Source of the DNA: JAEELC01 sp963621965
Lineage (GTDB): Bacteria > Bacillota_I > Bacilli_A > Acholeplasmatales > Anaeroplasmataceae
NCBI GenBank assembly: GCA_963621965.1
Contig: CAVFGN010000033.1
Coordinates: 1-21,977, forward strand
Reading direction: 5' to 3'
DNA length: 21,977 nucleotides
Under the pieces are notes generated by a model. It did not search any database, had not been told where the DNA came from, and saw nothing but the letters and a program-made list of their open reading frames with translations. Shown one piece after another: positions 15,853 to 21,977 of this stretch (its first letter is position 1; every line of letters starts with the position of its first letter). Both the position numbers and the translations under genes were made by a program.

Positions 15853-16244
15853 TGGGTGAATATGATGATATTATAAACATGAAACGTCCTACCTCTAAAA
15901 GACTAAAGATGGATATTATTCAGCGAGCAAATATTTTTAATCCTTTTGCGGCACTTGAGGGGTATGCAGCGGCTATTAATGAATCGGGGAGAATCGTTGA
16001 ACAAAAAGAAGAATTAACTGAAGATCAAATTGTCAATTTGAATAATAAATTAAATTATATAAGTGATAAGAAAAACGTTGAGGCAACCGTTATATATTTT
16101 TTAAAAGATAAATATAAAGAAGGCGGAGAATATAAAACAATTAAAGGTATAATTACTAAATTTAATTTAAATGATGCCTTTATAATTATCGAAGGCGAAA
16201 AGATTAAATTTGATGATTTAGTTGAGATAATTCTTGAAAAGTAA
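15852..16244 (+). CDS. YolD-like protein, partner of the UvrX-type polymerase
   Basis: The 130-aa protein has the YolD-like signature at the N terminus: RPTSKRLKMDIIQRANIFNPFAAL followed by GYAAAINESGRIVE. The C-terminal half is a small beta-rich WYL-like unit (ATVIYFLKDKYKEGGEYKTIKGIITKFN). YolD proteins are small and of unclear mechanism; they are encoded beside UmuC/UvrX polymerases and are thought to act like the UmuD half of a pol V-type unit. It overlaps the polymerase stop by 1 nt; AGGAGGA at 15836-15842 lies inside the polymerase end, about ten bases before the ATG. Confidence 0.88.
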   Translation: MGEYDDIINMKRPTSKRLKMDIIQRANIFNPFAALEGYAAAINESGRIVEQKEELTEDQIVNLNNKLNYISDKKNVEATVIYFLKDKYKEGGEYKTIKGIITKFNLNDAFIIIEGEKIKFDDLVEIILEK

Positions 16245-16273
16245 AGATTTTATAATATATTTTGCGTTTTGTG

Positions 16274-16282
16274 TGGTATACT
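16274..16282 (+). promoter_or_regulatory. Extended -10 promoter upstream of the cysteine desulfurase
   Basis: TGGTATACT is an extended -10 with no clear -35. It would give a leader of about 85 nt that contains the palindrome at 16319-16338. A second TATAAT lies at 16346-16351, just after the palindrome. Confidence 0.4.
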
Positions 16283-16318
16283 ATTTGGGTTATAAATTTC
16301 TACGTTTAATTAAATACT

Positions 16319-16338
16319 AATCTTTTATATAAAAGATT
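16319..16338. promoter_or_regulatory. 20-bp perfect palindrome in the leader of the sulfur-transfer operon
   Basis: AATCTTTTATATAAAAGATT reads the same on both strands. TACTAA just before it (16315-16320) matches TTAGTA after it (16342-16347), so a longer bulged stem is possible. It sits between the TGGTATACT promoter and a second TATAAT, the usual place for an operator, or it may be an RNA hairpin. The regulator is unknown, and A/T content makes chance palindromes more likely. Confidence 0.4.
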
Positions 16339-16372
16339 CTCTTAGTATAATAATTTAGAAAAGGATTTTAAA

Positions 16373-17476
16373 ATGATATATTTTGATTATAGTGCTAATT
16401 ATCCTGTAAAGCGTGAAGTACTTGAATATATGGCTTCTACTGAGATACTTTATATAGGAAACGCAAACTCGGTTCATGGTTTAGGTATTAGCTCACACGA
16501 AAAATTAAATATTATCGATAGTCATATTAAAGAGATGCTTAAACTTAGCGAGAATCAAGAGATAGTCTACACCTCAAGTGCTACAGAATCTAACAACTTA
16601 GCTATAAAAGGTATTGCAAAGTCTTATAGCGGATTTGGAAAACATATTCTAGTTTCTCCTTACGAGCACACTAGTGTAAACGGCGCCTTAGCTACGCTTA
16701 AAGACCAAGGATATGATATTGAATTTTTAAAATTAGATGATAAAGGACATATTGATTTTAATTCTTTAGAGTCATCAATTAGAAATGACACTATATTAGT
16801 TATTACAATCTTTGTTGAATCTGAGACAGGCTTAATAAATGATGTAAATAAGATAAGTGAAATTTGTAAAGCACACCCACATTGTCATCACTTAGTAGAT
16901 GTTACGCAAGGTATTACTAAAGAGAATATTGATTTATCAAGTTTAGAACTTGTTTCTTTTACACCACATAAATTCGGTGGTTTAACAGGGACTGGGGTAC
17001 TAATTAAAAATAAATCTACAATTTTAACACCTTTAATTAATGGTGGAAAATCTAATACAATTTATAGGGCAGGCTCTATCCCGCTTGGGCTTATTGCAAG
17101 TATAGAAAAAGCTATTGAACTATCTTTAAAGACAAAAGATGAGTCAAATGAGCATGTTTTTAAGCTTCATAACCATTTGGTATCAGAACTGAAAAAGATA
17201 AAAAATGTACAAATTAATTTGGAAGAATCAAATTACATTTTAAATATTTCAATTAAAGGTTTGAAAGCAAGCTATGTATGTGATTATTTAAACAATGCAG
17301 GAATTTGTGTATCACAAAAGAGCGCTTGTTCAATTTCAAATACACCTTCTAAAACAATAATGGCGCTTTTTAGTGATAAGGCTCGCGCATTATCAAGCTT
17401 CAGAATATCTTTGTCAGATATGACTACATTTGACGAAGTTGATACTTTAATTGATAACATTAGGAGAATTAAATGA
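16373..17476 (+). CDS. Cysteine desulfurase (NifS/IscS-like, PLP-dependent)
   Basis: The 367-aa protein takes sulfur from L-cysteine as an enzyme persulfide. Visible residues: H99 (PYEHTSVN), which stacks on PLP; DVTQGI with the PLP-pyridine Asp; K200 in FTPHKFGG, the Schiff-base Lys; and C319 in QKSACSIS, the persulfide Cys on its mobile loop. The start MIYFDYSANYPV is the standard N terminus of the family, and RAGSIPL is the RxGT-type loop. It overlaps the TtcA-like gene by 4 nt (ATGA), so the sulfur is probably passed to that enzyme for tRNA thiolation; no IscU or SufU gene is near. Confidence 0.9.
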   Translation: MIYFDYSANYPVKREVLEYMASTEILYIGNANSVHGLGISSHEKLNIIDSHIKEMLKLSENQEIVYTSSATESNNLAIKGIAKSYSGFGKHILVSPYEHTSVNGALATLKDQGYDIEFLKLDDKGHIDFNSLESSIRNDTILVITIFVESETGLINDVNKISEICKAHPHCHHLVDVTQGITKENIDLSSLELVSFTPHKFGGLTGTGVLIKNKSTILTPLINGGKSNTIYRAGSIPLGLIASIEKAIELSLKTKDESNEHVFKLHNHLVSELKKIKNVQINLEESNYILNISIKGLKASYVCDYLNNAGICVSQKSACSISNTPSKTIMALFSDKARALSSFRISLSDMTTFDEVDTLIDNIRRIK

Positions 17477-18336
17477 AAAGAGAATTAACAAGAAAACAAA
17501 TCATTGAACGCTCAATTATAACTACCTATCGTCCTAAACTTTGGGCACCTTTTATTAGTGCAATTAAAGAATATGAACTAATTAAAAAAGGTGATACGAT
17601 TTGTTGTTGTATCTCAGGCGGAAAAGATTCGATGTTGATGGCTAAATTATTTATGGAACTTGAAAGACATTCTGATTTTGAATTTCATGTTAAATATTTA
17701 GTAATGAACCCTGGATATAACGAGATTAATCTTCAAAAAATAAAAAATAATCTCGAAATACTTGGAATTGATGCGGTGATTGAAAATACTGATATTTTTG
17801 AAATTGCGAATAATACCGATAAGAGCCCTTGTTATTTATGTGCTCGAATGCGTAGAGGTGCATTATATAAGTTAGCTCAAAATATGGGATGTAATAAAAT
17901 TGCACTAGGGCATCATAAAGATGATGCAATGGAAACATTCATGATGTCTATTTTGAATAATGGATCTGTGCAAACAATGTTACCAAAACTTCACTCACAA
18001 AATTATGGCGGTATGGAAGTTATTAGACCGATGTATCAAATAAGAGAAAAAGATATTATCGCTTGGAAAAATCAAAATAACCTTGAATTTATTCAATGTG
18101 CATGTAGGTTTACTGAAAATTGCGCTATTTGTGATAATGGCGGTGGTGGTTCTAAGAGACTTGAAGCTAAATATTTAATTCATAATTTAGAAAAAGAAAA
18201 TCCAATAATTGCTAAAAATATATTTAAAGCAATGTCTAATATAAAGTTGGATATGATGCTTGGATATAAACTTAAAGGAGTATATCACTCATTTTTAGAT
18301 GATTACGATAAAACTGAATCAATTGATGAAGACTAG
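17473..18336 (+). CDS. TtcA-like PP-loop ATPase, tRNA thiolation
   Basis: The 287-aa protein has an N-terminal PP-loop SGGKDS (48-53) that adenylates the target base. The CYLC pair (C120, C123) and a third Cys (C209 or C211) fit the TtcA pattern of three Cys holding a 4Fe-4S cluster. GHHKDDAMETFMMSILNNG is the second conserved loop. An extra pair, C217 and C220 in ENCAIC, is less usual. TtcA makes 2-thiocytidine at tRNA position 32; related enzymes thiolate other bases, so the exact target is open. Its start codon lies in the cysteine desulfurase stop (ATGA). Its own TAG stop lies inside the terminator stem. Confidence 0.83.
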   Translation: MKRELTRKQIIERSIITTYRPKLWAPFISAIKEYELIKKGDTICCCISGGKDSMLMAKLFMELERHSDFEFHVKYLVMNPGYNEINLQKIKNNLEILGIDAVIENTDIFEIANNTDKSPCYLCARMRRGALYKLAQNMGCNKIALGHHKDDAMETFMMSILNNGSVQTMLPKLHSQNYGGMEVIRPMYQIREKDIIAWKNQNNLEFIQCACRFTENCAICDNGGGGSKRLEAKYLIHNLEKENPIIAKNIFKAMSNIKLDMMLGYKLKGVYHSFLDDYDKTESIDED

Positions 18337-18354
18337 TTATTGCTAGTCTTTTTT
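18329..18354 (+). terminator. Terminator of the desulfurase-TtcA operon
   Basis: AAGACTAG pairs with CTAGTCTT (8 bp, loop TTATTG), followed by a run of T. The stem includes the TAG stop codon of the TtcA-like gene. Confidence 0.9.
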
Positions 18355-18375
18355 CATGAATTTTTCACAAAATAG

Positions 18376-18391
18376 TTGAATAGTTATTCAA
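18376..18391. promoter_or_regulatory. Candidate metal-regulator operator over the feo -35
   Basis: TTGAATAGTTATTCAA has perfect 7-bp inverted arms (TTGAATA and TATTCAA) around a 2-nt centre and covers the -35 box. A bound repressor would block RNA polymerase. Fur- or DtxR/MntR-family control of feo is common, but the site does not clearly match a consensus I can name. Confidence 0.55.
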
Positions 18392-18404
18392 TTTAATATA
18401 TAAT
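18376..18404 (+). promoter_or_regulatory. Consensus promoter of the feo operon
   Basis: TTGAAT (18376-18381) and TATAAT (18399-18404) are spaced by exactly 17 nt. This is the best sigma-A-type promoter in the window and lies 51 nt before the first feoA. Confidence 0.75.
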
Positions 18405-18413
18405 TCTAGTGTA

Positions 18414-18431
18414 TGTTAGAAAAGACTAACA
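18414..18431. promoter_or_regulatory. Second dyad in the feo leader
   Basis: TGTTAG and CTAACA are inverted arms around AAAAGA, just after the expected transcription start. It could be a second operator half-site pair (TTAG/CTAA cores recall DtxR-type boxes) or an RNA hairpin before the AAGGAGG site. Confidence 0.4.
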
Positions 18432-18455
18432 AAAAATGATATAAGGAGGTTTATT

Positions 18456-18665
18456 ATGCCACTTATCATTGCACCGCTAAACAAACCATTGCGTGTTGTT
18501 AAAATATTAGCAGATGAGAAAACTAAGAAACATTTAGAATCTTTAGGTATCACAATTAATAGTGAACTTGAGGTGATTTCAAATAGTTCTAGTATTGTTC
18601 TTCGTGTTAAAGAAGGAAGGCTAGCTATTGATTCTACGCTTGCGACTAAAATTGTAGTTGCTTAA
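18456..18665 (+). CDS. feoA: FeoA-type SH3-like protein (first copy, divergent)
   Basis: The 69-aa protein fits a single FeoA domain: an SH3-like beta barrel (RVVKILADEKTKKHLESLGITINSELEVIS then IVLRVKEGRLAIDSTLATKIVV). The central LESLGIT is the family's L-x-x-[LM]-G-[IV]-x motif, and GRLAIDSTLATKI is its C-terminal strand pair. It lacks the basic RRR and PLGDP stretches of the second copy, so it may have a different role. FeoA is a small cytosolic partner of FeoB in ferrous iron uptake. A consensus promoter and AAGGAGG precede it. It is followed by the second feoA after 13 nt. Confidence 0.85.
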   Translation: MPLIIAPLNKPLRVVKILADEKTKKHLESLGITINSELEVISNSSSIVLRVKEGRLAIDSTLATKIVVA

Positions 18666-18678
18666 AGAAGGAGGATTT

Positions 18679-18918
18679 ATGACACTAAATTTAGATGTTT
18701 TCACTATCGGTCAATCAGGCGTGATTGTCAAAGTTAATGGTGAAGGAAGAGTCAGAAGAAGACTATTCGACATGGGTGTTACACCAGGAGCCGAGGTAAC
18801 ACTTAAGAAAAAAGCTCCGCTTGGTGACCCACTTGAGGTTACTATTAGAGGTTACGAACTAACCCTTAGAAAAGACGAAGCAGAACTTGTAACTTGCGAA
18901 GTCGAGGAGGCAAAATAA
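18679..18918 (+). CDS. feoA: FeoA-type protein (second, canonical copy)
   Basis: The 79-aa protein is a canonical FeoA: GRVRRRLFDMGVTPGAEVTL followed by PLGDPLEVTIRGYELTLRKDEAELV. It forms an SH3-like barrel that supports FeoB at the inner face of the membrane. A longer frame begins at a TTG (18658), but AAGGAGGA at 18668-18675 points to the ATG at 18679. It overlaps feoB by 1 nt (TAATG). Two unlike FeoA copies before one FeoB is a known arrangement in Firmicutes. Confidence 0.92.
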   Translation: MTLNLDVFTIGQSGVIVKVNGEGRVRRRLFDMGVTPGAEVTLKKKAPLGDPLEVTIRGYELTLRKDEAELVTCEVEEAK

Positions 18919-21425
18919 TGAAGAAATTTGCACTTGCTGGTAACCCTAACTGTGGTAAAACCACATTATTTAATGCACTAACAGGATCTACAGCACATGT
19001 AGGTAACTGGCCTGGTGTAACAGTTGATAAAAAAGAAGGACATTATAAGAAGTTAAATGAAGATGCATATGTAATCGATTTACCTGGTATTTATTCTTTA
19101 TCTCCTTATACTCCTGAAGAAGTAATTTCTCGTAATTACATTCTTGAAGAGAATCCTGATTGTGTAATCAATATCGTTGATGCTACTAACCTTGAGCGTA
19201 ACTTATATTTAACTACTCAATTACTTGAAATGGATGTTCCTGTAGTTATCGCACTAAACATGATGGATGTTCTTGAAAAGAAAGGCGACAAAGTTGATGC
19301 GAAAGCTTTAAGTGAAAAAGCAGGAGTTCCTGTTGTTTGCATTTCAGCTGTTAAAGAAGAAGGTATTGATGAATTAATGAAAGTTGCCTATAACGAATCA
19401 CTTAAGAAACGTGTAGGCAAAACAGTTCTAGAAGATACTGCACTTACTCATTTAATTAAAGATGTTAAAGCTGCATTTACCGGACTTGAAGTTAAGCATC
19501 CATTATTCCATGCACTTAAATTAATCGAAAATGATGAAATAGAAACTAAAGATCATGAAGATTTAGTTAAAATTGTTAATGAATTTAAGAAAAATTATCA
19601 TGATGATACATTTGGGGATGACTTAGAAGCTGTTGTAGCTGATAGTAGATATAAATATATTTCTAAAAATTTCTCTACAACTAAAACTCAAAATACAGTT
19701 AATGAGGAAAAACTTACAAAGTCAGATAAAGCTGATAAGATTTTAACAAATAGATGGTTAGGTATTCCTATTTTCATCTTAATCTTATTCTTAATGTTCC
19801 ATTTAACATTCTCTGAAAACTTCCTATATTTAGGAAAGTTATTTGAGGATAAGGAACCATTTGCTGCCGGTACAATGTTTGAAGGCTTATTCTACACAGA
19901 TGCAGGTATTAACTCTCCTGGTGTAATCTTACAAACATTCTTAACATCAATTACAGATAAGATTACTGAATTATGCCAAACTGGCTTAGATAATGCAGGC
20001 TCACCTGCTTGGCTTGGCGGATTTATTTGTGATGGTATACTTGCTGGTATATTCAGTGTATTATCATTCGTTCCACAAATTCTATTATTATTTGCATTCT
20101 TCTCTATTCTAGAAGATTCAGGATACATGGCTCGTGTTGCATTCATCCTAGATAGAATTTTTAGAAAGTTCGGTTTATCTGGTCGTGCATTCATGCCTAT
20201 GATCATGGGATTTGGATGTTCAGTGCCAGCTATGATTAACACTCGTACATTATCTGATGATAATGAACGTTTAGCTACAATTAGAGTTATTCCATTCTTC
20301 TCATGTGGAGCTAAACTTCCTATTTTAACTGCTATTGCAGGTGGTATTGTATCTTATTTTGGTGTTGGTAATGCTGATTTAATTACTCTTGGTATGTACT
20401 TACTTGGTATGGTAACAGCTATTTTAGCTGTACTTATCATGCGTAATACTACAATGCGTGGAAAAGTTCCTCCATTCATTATGGAATTACCTGCTTACCA
20501 CAGACCTGGTTTAAAACCACTTGGTTTACACGTATGGGATAAAGGTAAACACTTCATTAAGAAGGCATTTACAATTATCTTAGCTTCTACAATAATTATT
20601 TGGTTCTTACAATCATTCACTTGGTCATGGCAATATATTGAACAAGTTGATATTCAATCTATTCTTGATGAATTAGCTTCAACTGATAAGTGGTCAGCTC
20701 TTGTAAAGTTAACAGATGATGCGGTTGTAATTAACTCTGAAACAGGATTTGTTGATGGTTTGGATGAAGTATTAAATGCACAATTCTTTAAAGAAGCTTA
20801 TGCTATGTATGATGAAATTGTTAGTGCTAAGGGTTATTTATCAACTGAAGATTCAATTTTAGCTGGTATTGGCCAATTATTCCAACCATTATTTACTCCA
20901 CTTGGATTTGGTTCTCAAATTGGAAGAAGTGCTGGATGGGTATTTGTGGTAGCTGCTGTTACTGGTTTAATTGCAAAAGAAAACGTTATCGCAACATTTG
21001 CAGTATTGGCTTCTACAGTAGGTCCTACAATTTTAGCTAATGCGGATGCAAACAACATTGCACAAGTATTCCAACAAGTATATGAGGCTTCAATTGACTC
21101 AGAAGAAGGTATTTCTGCTGCTAGCCAAATGATTACAGCTACTGGTATTACTATTCCTGGTTTAATTGCATTCATTGCATTTAACATGACTACTATTCCA
21201 TGCTTTGCTGCTGTATCAACTGCAAAGAGTGAATCTCCATATGGTAAGTTTGCTTCAACAATTATCTTCTGGATTATTTGCTCATACATCGTATCTTGTA
21301 TCGTTTACTTAGTTGGTTCTTGGTGGTGGACAATCTTCATCGTTCTAGTACTTGCAGTTTGTGTTGGTTTTGGCATTCACTATATTAACAAGTATCTTGA
21401 TAATAAGAAGGTAGTTGAGGCTTAA
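18918..21425 (+). CDS. feoB: Ferrous iron transporter FeoB
   Basis: The 835-aa protein has an N-terminal G domain with G1 GNPNCGKT (8-15), G3 DLPG, G4 NMMD and G5 SAV, then a helical guanine-dissociation-inhibitor region. The membrane part starts near residue 281 and has both gate repeats with the conserved cysteines: GFGCSVPA (C434) and SCGAKLP (C463). Long loops near 300-350 and 570-640 make it larger than E. coli FeoB (773 aa). It takes up Fe2+ across the cell membrane. The start at 18918 is set by GAGGAGG; an upstream in-frame start adds eight residues inside feoA and lacks a ribosome site. It overlaps the next gene by 1 nt. Confidence 0.96.
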   Translation: MKKFALAGNPNCGKTTLFNALTGSTAHVGNWPGVTVDKKEGHYKKLNEDAYVIDLPGIYSLSPYTPEEVISRNYILEENPDCVINIVDATNLERNLYLTTQLLEMDVPVVIALNMMDVLEKKGDKVDAKALSEKAGVPVVCISAVKEEGIDELMKVAYNESLKKRVGKTVLEDTALTHLIKDVKAAFTGLEVKHPLFHALKLIENDEIETKDHEDLVKIVNEFKKNYHDDTFGDDLEAVVADSRYKYISKNFSTTKTQNTVNEEKLTKSDKADKILTNRWLGIPIFILILFLMFHLTFSENFLYLGKLFEDKEPFAAGTMFEGLFYTDAGINSPGVILQTFLTSITDKITELCQTGLDNAGSPAWLGGFICDGILAGIFSVLSFVPQILLLFAFFSILEDSGYMARVAFILDRIFRKFGLSGRAFMPMIMGFGCSVPAMINTRTLSDDNERLATIRVIPFFSCGAKLPILTAIAGGIVSYFGVGNADLITLGMYLLGMVTAILAVLIMRNTTMRGKVPPFIMELPAYHRPGLKPLGLHVWDKGKHFIKKAFTIILASTIIIWFLQSFTWSWQYIEQVDIQSILDELASTDKWSALVKLTDDAVVINSETGFVDGLDEVLNAQFFKEAYAMYDEIVSAKGYLSTEDSILAGIGQLFQPLFTPLGFGSQIGRSAGWVFVVAAVTGLIAKENVIATFAVLASTVGPTILANADANNIAQVFQQVYEASIDSEEGISAASQMITATGITIPGLIAFIAFNMTTIPCFAAVSTAKSESPYGKFASTIIFWIICSYIVSCIVYLVGSWWWTIFIVLVLAVCVGFGIHYINKYLDNKKVVEA

Positions 21426-21619
21426 TGAGCCCTATTGAAATTGTTGTAATTATTCTTGCAGTAAGTTTTGTTTGTTTAATATTTGGTCGTCGTATTTATA
21501 GACTTGCTACTCATAAGCCTGTAGATACTTGCGAGGAATGTCATAACAGAATGAAATTAGCTGTTAAAAGAATGAAAAAAGAACAAGCTAAAAAAAAAAT
21601 TAGAACAAAAGAAACTTAA
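21425..21619 (+). CDS. FeoB-associated Cys-rich membrane protein
   Basis: The 64-aa protein has an N-terminal transmembrane helix (about 4-21) containing C17, then a C-x-x-C pair (C36, C39) in DTCEECHNR and a very basic tail. This matches the small FeoB-associated Cys-rich family found after feoB in Firmicutes, a proposed stand-in for FeoC; its function is not established. The TAATG overlap couples it to feoB, and the operon terminator follows. Confidence 0.87.
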   Translation: MSPIEIVVIILAVSFVCLIFGRRIYRLATHKPVDTCEECHNRMKLAVKRMKKEQAKKKIRTKET

Positions 21620-21648
21620 AAATGGTTGTTCGACAAATTAAATATTTA

Positions 21649-21678
21649 GGTCTTAACCTTAAGGTTAGGGCCTTTTTT
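21649..21678 (+). terminator. Intrinsic terminator of the feo operon
   Basis: A 10-bp stem (GGTCTTAACC with GGTTAGGGCC, two G-U pairs) with a TTAA loop is followed by six T. Confidence 0.92.
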
Positions 21679-21710
21679 AATTTATTAAGAATTTTAAATT
21701 CAGTTCAATC

Positions 21711-21817
21711 TTAGGAGGTAACTAATAAGTTTATTTTTATGATTCCAGTATTTAAAGTAGTATCCCTATCATAGTCTAATTCTTCATAATCGCATTCTAA
21801 GCTACGAACTTTATAAT
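21711..21817 (-). pseudogene. Possible remnant of a minus-strand gene 3' end
   Basis: On the minus strand an open frame of about 35 codons ends in TAA at 21713-21711. It reads with protein-like composition (CDYEELDYDRDTTLNTG, then a hydrophobic end VTS), better than the plus frame over the same bases. There is no start codon or ribosome site, and it is cut off about where the plus-strand DUF1703-like fragment begins. It may be the tail of a broken gene. It could also be chance. Confidence 0.25.
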
Positions 21818-21977
21818 CCTAAATCAGTTGTGACCTCTGTTTTAAGAAACAAGTGCCAAGACTACTGGGTTCAAACTAGTGCTAGAGAAGCTGTTACTGA
21901 TTATATGAATTATGATTCAGGTGAGCTTAAAGATTTAATAACTAAAATGATAAGTGGTTTAGAAGTAGAAGTTAATG
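21803..21977 (+). pseudogene. 5'-truncated AAA-ATPase-like/DUF1703 family fragment, runs off the edge
   Basis: A plus-strand frame, open from 21761 to the window end, reads YELYNPKSVV, then RNKCQDYWVQTS, then ELKDLITKMISGLEVEVN. This Y-N-P-x-S-V, Y-W-x-x-T-S, then D-L-x-x-M-[IV]-x-G pattern is the middle of AAA-ATPase-like proteins with a C-terminal PD-(D/E)XK-type domain (DUF1703). In full members about 250 residues with the P-loop come before it. Here a stop (21758-21760), no start codon and the feo terminator lie upstream instead, so the 5' half is lost. The 3' part lies outside the window. An AGGAGGT at 21713-21719 has no start codon at the right distance. Confidence 0.6.

Noticed and set aside
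16245..16372. A T-box or SAM riboswitch before the cysteine desulfurase
   Set aside because: At about 85 nt after the promoter and almost all A/T, it lacks the T-box bulge sequence or SAM-type conserved helices; only a simple palindrome is present.
19892..21289. Minus-strand open frames of 116 and 124 codons inside feoB
   Set aside because: They lie wholly within the well-supported feoB frame, have no ribosome site, and their composition is the mirror of membrane-helix codons.
1..21977. Mollicutes-type recoding of UGA as Trp
   Set aside because: Trp is encoded by TGG in all clear genes, and no conserved frame needs to read through TGA.

Overview
The window is a gene-dense, very AT-rich chromosomal segment. 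It suggests a low-GC Firmicute close to the Erysipelotrichia/Mollicutes side. Supporting signs are strong AGGAGG-type ribosome sites, 1- to 17-nt gene overlaps, extended -10 promoters, U-tailed hairpin terminators, and the gene families IspH, CshB-like helicase, DegV, YolD, FeoA/FeoB and two Y-family polymerases. TGG is used for Trp and stops are TAA or TAG, so nothing indicates a recoded UGA. I saw no tRNA, rRNA, CRISPR array or insertion sequence.

Left part (1-7422), mostly housekeeping: the tail of an unknown gene; a DEDDh exonuclease overlapping a YjdF/DUF2238-like membrane protein; a bidirectional terminator; two minus-strand genes (Cof-type HAD phosphatase and a small Lys-rich membrane protein); dinB (Pol IV) divergent from them; ispH convergent with dinB, with its terminator inside the dinB 3' end; and a CshB-like helicase plus DegV operon divergent from ispH and closed by a strong terminator.

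Middle part (7423-14225), accessory: two operons. The first (7479-9463) has three unknown, tightly coupled genes, two of them for membrane proteins. The second (9642-14225) has a 101-aa unknown, a coiled-coil protein, an McrB-like AAA+ NTPase with an N-x-D motif, and a DUF2357/McrC-like PD-(D/E)XK nuclease that also has a coiled coil. This four-gene set looks like an unusual type IV restriction (McrBC-like, possibly CoCoNuT-related) defence system and is the most interesting item here.

Right part (14226-21977): a UvrX/UmuC-type polymerase with its YolD-like partner; a cysteine desulfurase plus TtcA-like PP-loop ATPase operon (probably sulfur transfer to tRNA); and a ferrous iron operon (feoA, feoA, feoB, Cys-rich FeoB-associated protein). 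The Feo operon has a consensus promoter with a palindrome on its -35 and a second dyad in the leader. After the Feo terminator lies a junction of gene remnants: a short minus-strand frame and a 5'-truncated piece of an AAA-ATPase-like/DUF1703 protein running off the edge.
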